A stretch of 24,558 nucleotides of DNA, taken from positions 1 to 24,558 of the forward strand of contig JAIVFH010000360.1 in assembly GCA_025765595.1 (NCBI GenBank). The letters run 5' to 3'. This document shows, in pieces, positions 1-10,621 of the stretch. The notes beneath the pieces are model-generated. The model did no database searches. It saw nothing but the letters and a program-made list of their open reading frames with translations, and was not told the origin of the DNA. Within the stretch, counting starts at the first letter, position 1. Every line of letters starts with the position of its first letter. A program made the translations under genes and the position numbers. The DNA comes from Obelidium mucronatum. Taxonomy: Eukaryota; Chytridiomycota; Chytridiomycetes; Chytridiales; Chytriomycetaceae.

Positions 1-3000
1 GAATTTGTCAAGTTTTTTGGTTTTGATGGTGTTGACTTCGACTGGGAATACCCTGGATGGGAACATGGGGGTCAGCCAGCCTTCAGTGGTGGTGCTGCCG
101 GCTCTGGAGACGCCGAGTCCATGAAGGACTGTATTAAGAACTCTTGTGCTTATCCAGGACGTTCAAACGATAAGGCCAAATTTAATGCAATGGTCACCAA
201 GGTCCGTGCTGGTTTGAAGGCCACTGGAAAGACATCATCTGGAAGCGATTACTTGATTTCCATGGCCGCGCCTGCCGGTTTCGATAAATGGACAAACTCG
301 ACATCAAGACCATTGTCAACAACTTGACTACATCAGTAAGTTGATAAGCTTCTTTTATTGTATGTGTGCATAATTATAACTGTATATTGAACAGATATCA
401 TGACATACGATATTCACGGCGAATGGGACCCCATCACAACCACCAAGCGGCGTTGTACGACGATACTCCAAAAGAATACCAAGACCCAGTAGTCCCGCCG
501 ACTTCCGTCGATGCAGCTGTCAGCTACTGGATTGATAACGGATGCCCTGCGAAGCAAGTCGTTGTGGGAGTACCATTCTACGGTCATGCTTGGGGTGGTG
601 TTGCGGAAGGCGGAAACCATGGTCTCTTCCAAAAAGGAGGTGCCCCACCATCGACTGTCACCAAGTTTAACTACGCTGATATCTCTTCTGACTCTTCTGT
701 TGTTTCCTACTGGGATGAAAAGGCTCAGGCTAGTTATGGGTTTTCAGCTTCCAAAGGTGTCTTCTGGTCATATGACACAGCTCAAGCTATTTCTGCAAAA
801 GTTGGATATGGCGCGCAGAAGGGGCTTGGAGGATTTATGGTCTGGCCAATTGATGGTGATGATTCCAACGGAACTTTGTTGAAGGCTTTGACAGGCGCTG
901 GAACTCCTCCACCTCCACCACCCGCTTCATCAAAAACGACCACTACTACCACTACTACTGTACCAACAACGACAACCACAACGACCACTACTGTGCCCAC
1001 CACCACGACGACCACCACCACCACTACTGTGCCAACCACGACAACCACCACTACTACTACTGTGCCAACCACGACCACCACCACTACCACTACTGTGCCA
1101 ACCACAACCACATCTACCAGCTCAAGTACCACAACTTCAACTACCACAACAACTAACGCTCCAACTACGACCACTTCCAGCTCTACAAAAACCACACAAC
1201 CAACTCCAACTCCAACTCTCGCCGCCACCACCACCGAGGCGTCTACTCCGTGTGCTGCTGCGTTCGATTCAAAAACTATTTACGCCGATGGTGCCTTGGT
1301 CAGCTACAAGGGCCACAACTTCAAACGTTGGGTAAACCTGAACCCTGCTCCAGGTGACACCAAGGGAGCGGGTGGATGGATTGACTTGGGTTCTTGTGCT
1401 GGTGGCGCTATTTCCACTGTTGCCGCTGCCACAACTGCTGTGGTTGCATCTACTTCTACTGATGTTGTGCTGACAACCCCAGCTGCCACCTCCACCGTTG
1501 CTGCTGCTACGACTGTGACTGTCACTGACTGCTGCTTCTTCCACGGATTCTGGGATTCTCACCACTCCCGCTGCTTCTTTGACTGCAACTAGTTGCTATT
1601 GTTTCTACCACTCAAGATTCCAACGTTATCACCACTCCAGGTGCGACTTCAACCATCTTCACCGCCGTTGCTACATCTGCTCTTCCAACTGCGACCGCGA
1701 CTTTTGCAACTACAGCGGTTACTGTAGTTCCATGTGCTGAGCCATTCAACGGAGCTGTGGCATACAAGGATGGAGACGTTATCAGTCGTAACGGAATTAA
1801 CTACAAGAGATGGAAGAACCCCAAAGCTCTCCCAGGTGCCCCAACCGGTGGTTGGACTGCCTTGGGTCCATGTGGATTCACTACTACTGTTGTTGAGGCC
1901 ACAACCGCCGCAGTTATCACAACACCAGCAATTCAAACTACATTCGTCGCTACCACTACTGCTGCCGCTACAACTACTCAAACTACCACCACTGTAACTA
2001 CTGCAGCCACTACTACTACCGTGCCAACAACGACGACCACGACTACTACAGTACCAACCACAACCACCACAACCACGACTACGACCGTTGCACCAACCAC
2101 CACAACAACGACTACTACTGCTCCAACCACTACTACCACGACAACTACCACGAAGAGCACCACGACAACTACTACAACGCAAGCTCCAATTACGACCACT
2201 GTCTCTGGACCTGGCTCTGGCTTGCCAGCGTGTTACTCTTTGTGGTCCGCCACTCAACCTTACCCTGTCAACTCCAAGGTTACTGTTAACAAAGTTAACT
2301 ACAACGCTGCCTGGTATCAAGCTGTCGGATCCAGTCCTGTTGACAACAAAGATGGTGGATGGAAGTCTCTTGGAGCCTGTGACGAAAGCTTGCCAACAGC
2401 TGTCGACCCCAACGGCCCACCACCTGTCCCATCTACTTTGGCGCAGCACCGTGCTTATGCTGCGTCAAAGTCAACTGACCCTGTCTTCGTCAGACTCAGA
2501 AACTCTGTCCGCACAAACACCAAAGTCGACAACATCTACCCAGGAAACCCAGAGAACCCAGAAAACGTGAAGCGTGTTGAAAGAATTGTCACTCCATACA
2601 AGTGGAATGTCACTTACTTTTCCATGGCTGACCCTGCCTACACTTACCCAAACTTCCTTAAGTCTGTTGGTTGGTTTGCCGGTTTCTGTGACACCTACCC
2701 AGGAAAGGATTCCGATGTTATCTGCAAAAAGTTGTTGGCCACTATGTTTGCCCACTTTGCTCAAGAAACTGGTGGTCACAGCAAATTGGTTCCAATTGCT
2801 GAATGGCAACAGTCCCTTGTCTACTTGCGTGAAATGACTTGTGAAGAGACCAACACTATCTCTGGATGCGCGTACAACAACGACTGTACCAACCCAGCTT
2901 TCAATAAGGTCTTCCCATGTGCTCCAGGAAACAACAACGGTTTCAAGTCATACTTTGGACGTGGTGCCCACCAACTTTCATGTAAGTAGCTTACCCTTCC

Positions 3001-3586
3001 ACATCAACAAAATCGCATCCTAATTATTATCTATTTTTTAGACTCTTTCAACTACGGTCCATTTTCTCAAGCTATCTACGGAACCCCACTCACCTTGCTC
3101 AACAACCCAGAGTTGGTTGCCGACACCTGGTTGAACTTGGCCTCCGCCATCTTCTTCTTCATCTACCCACAACCACCCAAGCCATCCATGCTCTGGGTTA
3201 TGGACGGATCCTTCGAGCCAAACGCTGCTGATGTCGCGGCTGGTCGTGGAAACGACTTTGCTGCTACCATCCAAATCATCAATGGAGAATGCGGTGGTTC
3301 TTCCCTCTCCAATGCTGCCAGTAACCGTATCAACTTCTACAAGGCGTTCATGAACGACATGGGTTTGGAAACATCACCAGCTGACGCCAAGTGTACCGGA
3401 ATGACTCCATTCGACAGTGCTGGTACTGCTGCCGCCACCAACATGTACTGGACTGCTTCCTACAACGGAACTCCAGTCTGTCAGTTGGTCAACTACCAAA
3501 CCAACTTCAACGCGTTGTTGGATGGACCAAACTACGACCAGTACACCAAGTGTGTTGAGTTCTCATTCAACACAAAGCTGGCTTAA
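1..3586 (+). CDS. Bifunctional modular chitinase GH18-CBM5/12 x3-GH19, 5' partial, frameshifted
   Basis: Secreted-type chitin hydrolase; its N-terminus lies before the window. Seen: the GH18 catalytic motif DGVDFDWE (acid Glu at 46-48), then MTYDIHGEWD after an intron at 336-394. Three Cys-bounded chitin-binding modules of the CBM5/12 type follow (about 1249-1404, 1731-1872, 2228-2383), each with conserved Trp/Tyr and ending GGW..LG.C. Thr-rich linkers separate them. The C-terminal part is GH19: HFAQETGG (Glu at 2765-2767) and YFGRGAHQLS, with a 60-nt intron at 2982-3041 completing the YSFNYG segment. Stop is TAA 3584-3586. GH18 (retaining, substrate-assisted) and GH19 (inverting) are unrelated folds, so one chain may cut chitin by two mechanisms. 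The frame breaks near 286, 324, 428, 1527 and 1591 by single bases, all upstream of the second binding module; the GH19 half is intact. Two separate genes are unlikely because Thr/Ser coding continues through the middle with no room for a promoter. Confidence 0.88.
937..1150 (+). repeat. Thr-rich linker repeat, block 1
   Basis: Tandem imperfect units of about 33 bp made of ACC/ACT/ACA/ACG codons, encoding runs of eight to ten Thr separated by Val-Pro, followed by a looser Thr/Ser stretch. It links the GH18 domain to the first chitin-binding module. Such Thr-Pro linkers in secreted fungal glycosidases are usually O-mannosylated. The reverse complement reads as poly-Val, which is an artefact. 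Confidence 0.9.
1996..2190 (+). repeat. Thr-rich linker repeat, block 2
   Basis: Second array of Thr runs interrupted by VP, VAP or AP, between the second and third chitin-binding modules. Codon choice varies among all four Thr codons while the peptide pattern is kept, indicating selection on the protein and not recent expansion of one DNA unit alone. Confidence 0.88.
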
Positions 3587-3767
3587 AATGTTCCAATGCG
3601 CTTTCTCTTTATTCTTTTCCCTGTGTCCTTCTATCTAAAACAAAGCAACACTCACAATCTCTCACTCTATAAAAGATTATCAGTTGAATTGTGTTTATTG
3701 CCTAGAATAAAGCTATTTTTTGAATTTATCACAACGACAAAGCTATACAGATCGCAAATCACATAAT
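3587..3767. terminator. Convergent 3' ends with paired polyadenylation signals
   Basis: This 181-bp gap separates the stop of the plus-strand chitinase from the stop of the minus-strand 259-aa gene. AATAAA at 3705-3710 suits the chitinase, and TTTATT at 3693-3698 is AATAAA for the opposite gene. The two signals are only 6 bp apart, so the two transcripts probably overlap in their 3' UTRs. Confidence 0.6.
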
Positions 3768-4642
3768 TCAAACGCGATCTAGACAAAGTTTTTTGAAAGT
3801 TTCGGTTGGCTCTCGCCCAGATAATAAAAGAATCTGTTGCCAAATTAATGGGCACCAGTAAATACACACGAATAGGAAATAATTACCTGCATAATCAACT
3901 CTTTTGTCTGACTTGCGAGAGGATGATCATTGGTCATTTGCCATCCAAGAACCCCGTCTATAGCATGAACCACTTTTTCAGTGTCCAAAACTCGCTTAAT
4001 AGACGCCATGTCATTTATCGGAAACTGAGCGTCGGGAATGAGAGTGCTATTAGGACAAATCATAAAAACAATTCGTTTCAACTCAACTTGTGAGTAAAAG
4101 CAGACTACAGTAGCTCCCAAAGAGTCAGCATTCAGATATCCCACCAAACACGCAACCAACTGAGAATTCCGCGGCGAGCGTATCATATGCATACCTGAAT
4201 TTTGTAATTAGCTTTGAGATGGCCCCCCTAGCATACCTAAGACAGGCGAGTTTTTCATCACAGTCGCCGCCAGACCAGACATACAGTTCAACACTTCCTC
4301 TGCAACACCGTTTTCGCCACCGATTTTCAAGAGATCCCATACGAAGTTACTCAAAACATACCAACTTTCCAACACAGTTCGATTCCACTCATTTACATTC
4401 CGGGGTTCTCTGCATGCTTGCGCTGAAATGCAATTTACGATTCTACCCAAAACATGGATATGCTCGATGGAAACGACACCATCAATGCACATTCCATCAC
4501 TGTTCAAAATAGACCACAAAGTTACTGGCTGCAACATTTCCGCCAGCATAGTACACGCCACAAATGGTTGTGGCGGGGAATTAACAGATTCAATTACCCC
4601 ACAAAGAAATAAAGTTCCAGCCAGTCGCAACTCATGCGACAT
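3768..4642 (-). CDS. Hypothetical helical protein, 259 aa, three exons
   Basis: Family not recognised. Model: exon 1 4642-4237, exon 2 4194-3887, exon 3 3833-3768, with introns of 42 nt (GTATGC..CAG) and 53 nt (GTAATT..CAG). Phases fit without any frame break. The start is ATG in AAAATGTCG, 95 bp downstream of the previous gene's stop. The protein is rich in Leu/Val/Ile helices (for example WYVLSNFVWDLLKIGG), with no signal peptide or clear membrane span, so a cytosolic or nuclear alpha-helical (HEAT/ARM-like) fold is a guess. It follows the 611-aa helical gene on the same strand, and the two might act together, but nothing in the sequence proves it. Confidence 0.65.
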
Positions 4643-4737
4643 TTTTATCACTTGAGAAGTTATGAATTTGTAAAATAGCTCGAGAAATATGGTGTTTGTG
4701 AGTGTTTGTTGTCGAATTCCATCTGTCGCGTCTGATC

Positions 4738-6934
4738 TTAATTATCCAACAAACGAAACGCCCGTAAATCCATACCAAAGCCAAGACCCATGCTCAACAC
4801 ATTGACAGAAGCCAGTCTTTTTGTTTCATCCCACTCTGATAATTGATATTGACTATCGAATGTACTGAATGAGGTAAAGTGTCAATTATAATTATTACAG
4901 AATCTAAAATCCTTGGGCAGGAACCTCAAAATGTAATCCATTACTGAAGATATACAGCTTGCTTGAATAAAACCGTCGAACTTGCACACGGACGCCAACT
5001 TGACAATAATTCGCCCCAAGACATCACAGTATTCTCCATTTGTAGCCGAAAGGCATCTCGTAAACAGATTCAGAAGCTTTTCCAACAACGTTACTTGCGT
5101 CGAACTGGCTATCTCAGCAACAAGTCCGAAATCAAAATTCTCAAGCGCAAACATGAATCGGGTATGTAACTTGACGCAATCAATCGAAGCTGTTATTGCA
5201 GAAAATTCATCTAAAAGCGTCTACTCATGGCGATTAGACACATCTTGGCAAATTTAAATGAAAAAATTACCATGAAAATCGGAGTTGCTAGGTTATTCAT
5301 CAAAACAGTCTGTAATACGCGAGATGCGGCAAACTCATCACTCTTTCCAAACGCTCGATTCATCCAGGTCGCAGTCTGAGCCAACAACATGTTAGTTTCG
5401 ATAATCTATCTCCCATAAATAATTGCAAATGTTTTAAAAACCAGGTTCTTGGTCACAGATTTCCAGCTCCAACTTGTTTTTTCCAACTCCCAAAGCCAAA
5501 TTAAAATCACTTCGTCATGCTCCCAGGCGCTCGAAAAATATTCTGATCCAGTTTTTAACGCCGATACATACAGTTCCAAGGCTTTCAAGATTTTTGATTG
5601 AATTAAAAAGGACTCTGGCGCAGTGTCCATACTCAGCTGTTTCAAGAATCTTTAAAACGCGAAACAGATATAAAGATCTCAGAAACTCAACGAGAAGAAG
5701 GTACACAGCTTTCAACATGAACGCGAAATCGGTCAGGAACAGCGGATGATTTAGAATTATGCAACGTAAATGCTCTCGCCATGCCTTAGAACAAATAATG
5801 CTGGCACTTTTTGGAAATAAAAACTTAAGGCCACATACAATCAACAATGCAAAATACCTTGGCTCTTTCGTCACCGCAAGCATGAATATAAGCGCAAGCC
5901 ATAAGCGTGAGCTTTCGCTATCGTAAGGATCGGAATGGCTGTCGATATGGCTCAATTTAGTCAGCAGGGCGAAACAATTATATCCGCTAACGCCAGCCAT
6001 GGCGAAAAAGTAATCGAGTGGAACTGAATCATCGTTAAAAAGTCCTAAAGCTAACACAATCTCTTTGACGAATGCATCACAAACTGTGAATACAATTTCG
6101 GTTGTCATCCCGTCCATGGCGATTTCTCGTAGTCTCTCCATCCGACAGAATACATAAGATTCCGCTATCAAAACAATAGATAATCAGCGATCGTAATGCA
6201 GGGGTTCAAACATTTGCCTAGCTTCTGAGCAAAACAAACTACTGCCGAATGATCATCAGAAATCTCACAACGCGTTCTAAAGTCCTCCAAAAAGAAGGAT
6301 ATTGCATGTAGAGCACGCAGTAGTTTTGCATGGTCAAGAGTGGAAACCATCTTTGCAAAGGTATGGATTATTGGGTATCAATTAAGAAACTGCAAAAAAA
6401 TAAAGACTTACAGGAATCGTAACGGAATCCAGCAATACGAGCCGCTTTTTAGCAGAGCATAATCCGAATTGCGTCATGAAATCGATCAACTTTAAAGACA
6501 TATCAAACAAGAAGGAGGCTGTGGACAATGATGTCTGGCCACACGAAGCCGAGACCTCCAATACCGCAAAAGCCAAATCATCAAGAAGCTTCATTGGATA
6601 TTCCTTCAGAAATCTGTAGAGTCGACTTTGTTCAGCTTTGTTTTTGCGATACAATTCCCACCTCGAGTCGATGACTGCAAACAACTCCGCCAGAAATAGA
6701 CTCCGGTCTCCACTAAAATTCCAGTCGCTTTCCGGTTGAATCAAATCTGGCTGTTGTTTAGCTTATGTCTGGAAACAAAAAACCACCTGTGAATAAACGA
6801 ACGAGAGCCACTTGGCCTGTCAAACGCGCTACAGATTAGGCGCATTCGATCAAAAACATGTCTAACGTACCATATGCATCATCTTGGTTGCGTTTGATTT
6901 GTTCGAGTTTGAAGCGAATCACAATCTCATCCAT
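4738..6934 (-). CDS. Hypothetical large alpha-helical protein, about 611 aa, multi-exon, two compensating frame breaks
   Basis: Family not recognised. Model with consistent phase: exons 6934-6871, 6746-6412, 6350-5442, 5375-5271, 5220-4925 and 4864-4738. The exon joins read DDAY/DLIQPESDW, VTIP/MVSTLDH, KNL/TATWMNRAF, PIFM/TLLDEFS and DYILS/TFDSQ. The 66-nt intron at 5376-5441 has a good CTAAC branch but a weak GTTTTT donor; the donor at 4924 (GTTCCT) is also weak. Inside the long exon a base seems missing near 6175 (a T run) and one extra near 5645; the net shift is zero. Composition is helical and Leu-rich throughout, with no membrane anchor or catalytic motif seen, suggesting a HEAT/ARM-like scaffold. 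The start ATG lies 29 bp after the stop of gene C. A second small exon inside the first intron is possible. Confidence 0.62.
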
Positions 6935-6963
6935 TTTCAACAATAATAAGGGTTCTCACGAGT

Positions 6964-8060
6964 TTATTCAGCGAATCTTTGGACAGAATTCCTTCTCTTC
7001 AGAAACGACAAACTCCGCGTCAATGTTGCCATTCCGAATCCCTTCCTTGCTTTCCCGTCTTCTTCATCCACTGAATTTGAATGTTCCACTTTGATTCCTC
7101 CTTCAGAACTGCTCCCGCTATTAATGCTACGTCGATCCAGAGAGATGCTCGAAGGCTCTTCCAGATTCCGCTTTCCTTCTGCGAAAAATGCCGCTGAATC
7201 GCGGGGAGTTGTAACCTTCCCTCCTCCCGCTTGCTGAGACCATTTAATTGGTGTTGTTGACGACGGCCTCTGCGGTATAAATCGTGCAGTTTGTGTGTTG
7301 GATGCTCCAGTTGAATTCGACTTTGCAGTCTGGACCATGCTTCCTTCGCTCACAGGCTCAGTTGAAGACAAAGCAACGGGTGTATTTGTACCAAATGTTC
7401 TTGACTTGACGAAAGATAGCTTTCTGACAAGGATATTCTCTTTCCGCTGATGCCCTCTCTCATCCGCTTGTCCAGAATCCACCCGTTTCATTGGTTTGCT
7501 CATACTCGATCGCCGCCTTAGTTCGTGTTTTGTAAGCTGAAGTCCATCTTTATCGAATTCGGGGGTTTCGATGTCGCTATCAGCGATATTTAGTTTTGCT
7601 GTGTCTGAAACAAGTGTGGGAGTGATGGACGCCGTGTCAGAAACCGGCTGCTTCTATGATGCAGCAAAAGAACATAAGCCAACCAATAACAATTCAAAAT
7701 GAACTTCGAATGATCGCTCGTTACCTCTTTCATCTGATCCTCCAAATCCAAGGTATGGCAAGCACCAACATCGAACGTTTCAAGTTCCGCAAACAGACTG
7801 TCGAACTTGGTGCTGCCGCTGCCACTCTTGCTAAGCACACTTCCCGTTCCGATTCTTCGAGGTAATGTTGATGCTTCGTCCTTGATGAGTTCATGGACAT
7901 TGTCCAGTTGTGGTGAGGTATCTGATTTGGAATGGTCTTCAAACGATAACACCGCAGAAGCCCGGCTGATAACTATGGCAGCAGCTTTCTCGGTAGCTGG
8001 TATGCTTTCTTGAATGACTGATTCCTCCATATCGTCCACTGACATTGCCGAGTCGTGCAT
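6964..8060 (-). CDS. Disordered Ser/Arg-rich protein C, 339 aa, two exons
   Basis: Unknown family. Exon 1 8060-7725 and exon 2 7647-6964 flank a 77-nt intron (GTAACG..GCAG), phase 0. The start is the first ATG of the open frame; an upstream extension has only non-ATG starts. Residues 86-90 read FDSLF inside FDSLFAELETF, matching LDSLFSQIKDF in protein A. Two basic-aromatic motifs occur: VRKLSFVKSR near 187-195 and RSLSFLKRR at 323-331, both with R/K-x-x-S sites that could be kinase targets. The rest is Ser/Thr/Pro-rich low complexity with no membrane span. The stop TAA lies inside an AATAAA hexamer, 29 bp before the next gene. Inferred role: a regulated binding protein or scaffold. Confidence 0.68.
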
Positions 8061-8194
8061 TTGGGAAGAGTTGTGATTTGTAAAAATGAAACTGGTCGGA
8101 GATTTAAAGTTACTCAACAATGGACACGATTTCAATGTAATCAATCGATTCTCATTCTTCTATTTTATGTAAGGTTCTACCCACAATGCACTCG

Positions 8195-8782
8195 CTACAT
8201 CCAACCCCACCTTGGTTTCTTGAATCCAAAAAGTCCAGCCCCTTTTCTTTTCTCAAGTTCCACGTTTAGCGTTGTTTCAACCCCGGATTCTGGTAATTGC
8301 ACACCAATAATGTCCAAATACTCTCGAACGGAAACAATATTATTCTCATTTGGTGATTTGTTTGGATATGACTGTGGCAACCTCAATGACTCGGAGCGTC
8401 TGCCCAGTGACCTCGAATGAATACCTGGAGCTACTGTACTTGTTGTCATTGCTCTACCCAAACTCATGAAGCCAGTAGTTGCAGCCAATTGCACTGGTGG
8501 CATGGTTTTACGTAATTTGGGTGATGTGATTCCGTCATCATCCTCAAAACCGACTTGAGATTCAGAACCTTCTCCAGAGTCACAGTTGCTGGAATCATTC
8601 CATTGAATTACATGATTGAATCTTGAATCCACAGTTCTTGTCCTTGAATTCCGAGAGTTTGTCGAAGAGCAAACGGGTGATGAAGATAGCTCATCGTTCG
8701 ACGATAAGGAATATGCCTGCACTGATTTTCTGCTTTCTCGGTTACTTATCTCACGGGCGCGGTTGGGAAGTGGGATGTTCAT
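8195..8782 (-). CDS. Disordered protein B, 195 aa
   Basis: Single exon with ATG at 8782; the open frame runs further upstream only with non-ATG codons. Unknown family. The N-terminal half is Ser/Asn/Arg-rich and apparently disordered. The C-terminal part has a possible short helix (SVREYLDIIGVQLP) and ends in a basic-aromatic tail with LFGFKKPR at 184-191, then WGWM. That tail resembles NLFGFLRAK at the end of protein D and GFGFVGKKEK in protein A. It lies 134 bp upstream of gene C and 156 bp downstream of gene A, on the same strand. No signal peptide or membrane segment is seen. Confidence 0.6.
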   Translation of the reverse strand: MNIPLPNRAREISNRESRKSVQAYSLSSNDELSSSPVCSSTNSRNSRTRTVDSRFNHVIQWNDSSNCDSGEGSESQVGFEDDDGITSPKLRKTMPPVQLAATTGFMSLGRAMTTSTVAPGIHSRSLGRRSESLRLPQSYPNKSPNENNIVSVREYLDIIGVQLPESGVETTLNVELEKRKGAGLFGFKKPRWGWM

Positions 8783-8938
8783 GATTGAGAAAATGCAATT
8801 TCGCAACAATTTCAAAGTGCCCCCGACTTTTTATTCCACCAAGGCATGCCACCAAGAGTGATGAAACCAATGAAACATTCTCATTAGATTTAATTTATTC
8901 CGTCCGCATTTTATTGAGCAAGTTTAAGCACGCTTTAA

Positions 8939-9871
8939 TTAGGAATTTGATTTGTGCTTTCCGCTGGCTTTGTTGATTCCACCCCCAAACAAAGACCGAC
9001 GCTTGGATTTATCCTTTTCAACAAGACTCGGCGATATTTCCATCATATCAACAGGCGAGCTACCGGATGCATTCAATAAATCCGTCGACGACGATTTGCG
9101 AAACAGATTGGATAAAGACAATTTCAAAGACTTTCCACTCGATTCCATCACAACTTTAGCATTCTTCCTATCTCCTTCAAGTGCTACAAGAGAATCCCTA
9201 GTCATGATCTCTTCAACATGCCGCTTATGCACCGCCACTACCGGACTCATCTTTTCTTTTTTACCCACAAATCCAAAGCCCGATGAGGATGAGTTGGTCG
9301 TTTTGGAATACAACTCATCAATCTCCGCTTGTGTCAATTTTCTACATGGCCGACTGCCAACGCGTGAATCAACGACCATTCGACTATTTCGAGTAGTTTC
9401 CTCTTGTAAATCAACAGCCAGAGATCGCGAAAGACTCGTATTTTCACAAACAGACAATGACGTGGTGGGTGTGTTTGTCCCGCCCGGCACGAGTCCTGGG
9501 ACTTGAAGAAGATGAGAGGCAGTGGACCGCGAAGTAGCTGGCGATATTTCAGAATACTCTTCCTCTGCCATCATTCTGGTGGCCTCCAAGTCGTCAGTGT
9601 CATCATCGTTGAAGTCTTTGATTTGCGAAAAAAGAGAATCCAGCTGGTTGATGCTGCTGCTGTGCCGTTTTGAGTTTAAAGGTTCTGTTTTGATGGTGCG
9701 ATTCGGAATGCAGTCCATGGGGCTGTCTGCCAGTGCCAGGGAGGCTACCGAGTCGATGGTGTAGATACTGTCAGATGACGTGTGTTGACGCGTAAGACGG
9801 GTGTATGTTTGCTGCTTCATGGAGTAATTCATGCCTGGGATGGAAGGCGAAGAGGCTGGCTCGGGGTTCAT
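8939..9871 (-). CDS. Disordered Ser-rich protein A, 310 aa
   Basis: Single exon, ATG at 9871, stop TAA 8941-8939. Unknown family. Residues 77-98 (LDSLFSQIKDF, then an Asp-rich run and DLEATRM) align with FDSLFAELETF..DLEDQM of protein C and mark the two as probable paralogs. The motif RKLTQAEIDELYSK (177-190) looks like a short helix. Basic-aromatic motifs are GFGFVGKKEK (198-207), LSNLFRKSS (253-261) and KRRSLFGGG (290-298). The remaining sequence is Ser/Thr-rich with many potential phosphorylation sites. No membrane span is seen. The long plus-strand ORF over the same DNA is a shadow. Confidence 0.68.
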   Translation of the reverse strand: MNPEPASSPSIPGMNYSMKQQTYTRLTRQHTSSDSIYTIDSVASLALADSPMDCIPNRTIKTEPLNSKRHSSSINQLDSLFSQIKDFNDDDTDDLEATRMMAEEEYSEISPATSRSTASHLLQVPGLVPGGTNTPTTSLSVCENTSLSRSLAVDLQEETTRNSRMVVDSRVGSRPCRKLTQAEIDELYSKTTNSSSSGFGFVGKKEKMSPVVAVHKRHVEEIMTRDSLVALEGDRKNAKVVMESSGKSLKLSLSNLFRKSSSTDLLNASGSSPVDMMEISPSLVEKDKSKRRSLFGGGINKASGKHKSNS

Positions 9872-9987
9872 TCGGTGGAGGGAATAGGTTTTGCGACAAG
9901 GCCCAAATGTGTGTCTTCGATAATTAAAATGACAAATACACCATCATTCTTCTACTTTATTGTAAAGCCGCGAATCCTAACACTGAC

Positions 9988-10413
9988 TCAAAGCTGCTTC
10001 ATTATATCCCGCCATTGTTTTTTGCGCAGTATTCTCACATGCTGGCTTTTGAAGGAAACGAGCCTTTTGATCCTTTCCCACCACTTCCTGCCCTTTTCTC
10101 TGCCATTTTCTTTTTCCCCCTTCTCTGTAGTTTGTCTAGTAGAATAAACCAGCGTCTCGTCCGAGTCCGAGTCGCGGCTTTGCTTTCGTTGATGTGGGAT
10201 TTCGCAAATGGTTTCCAGCAAAGTTGGTTTCCGCCCGAGTTCTTTCAGTGCCGACACTCTGCTGCATTCGATGCTTTCTCGTCGGGCTTCGCTTGTGTGC
10301 AGTTTGGCAACTTCAGTGGAAGAGAGGCGATGGCAGGCAGTGGATGTTCTGATTGAAATACTGCGTGTTCGGAGCACTCTCGTGTGTGCAGTAATTGGAG
10401 GTATTTGGTTCAT
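9988..10413 (-). CDS. Small basic protein E, 141 aa
   Basis: Single exon with ATG at 10413. Unknown family. The N-terminal 100 residues are Ser/Thr/Arg/Glu-rich and probably disordered. The C-terminus is a strongly basic, Trp-containing amphipathic stretch starting WWERIKRLVSF at 111 and ending WRDIMKQL, which could bind membrane phospholipid or an acidic partner. RLVSFKS resembles the LSFLK motif of protein C. A CAG|GTAAAT site near 10500 and a CATAG acceptor near 10440 would allow a 5' UTR intron. It lies between the membrane-protein gene and gene A, same strand. Confidence 0.55.
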   Translation of the reverse strand: MNQIPPITAHTRVLRTRSISIRTSTACHRLSSTEVAKLHTSEARRESIECSRVSALKELGRKPTLLETICEIPHQRKQSRDSDSDETLVYSTRQTTEKGEKENGREKGRKWWERIKRLVSFKSQHVRILRKKQWRDIMKQL

Positions 10414-10621
10414 GCTCTTGTTGAGGAAGTGTAATGTCTATGGTATGATCTTTTTTTTCGTTTCGGTTCAGTTGAACTCAAAGAAGTTCATCGAGAATTT
10501 ACCTGAAAATAGTCCTGCGTCACGAAAAGACGAAAAAACTACTAGAGCGATTGATTGTGATTCGGCAACAATAATACATTGATACTTTTTTTAATTGGCA
10601 ACTTTTCTGATGGATAGTTAA

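Noticed and set aside
1514..1592. Intron explaining the frame change in the chitinase
   Set aside because: The segment in the intermediate frame reads as continuous Thr/Ser/Ala-rich coding, and no good donor, branch or acceptor is present.
782..2199. Minus-strand poly-Val/Gly ORFs over the chitinase
   Set aside because: They are reverse complements of the Thr-rich linkers and have no independent support.
8952..9764. Plus-strand ORFs opposite gene A
   Set aside because: The minus strand has a 310-aa ATG-initiated frame with motifs shared with gene C; the plus frames have no such support.
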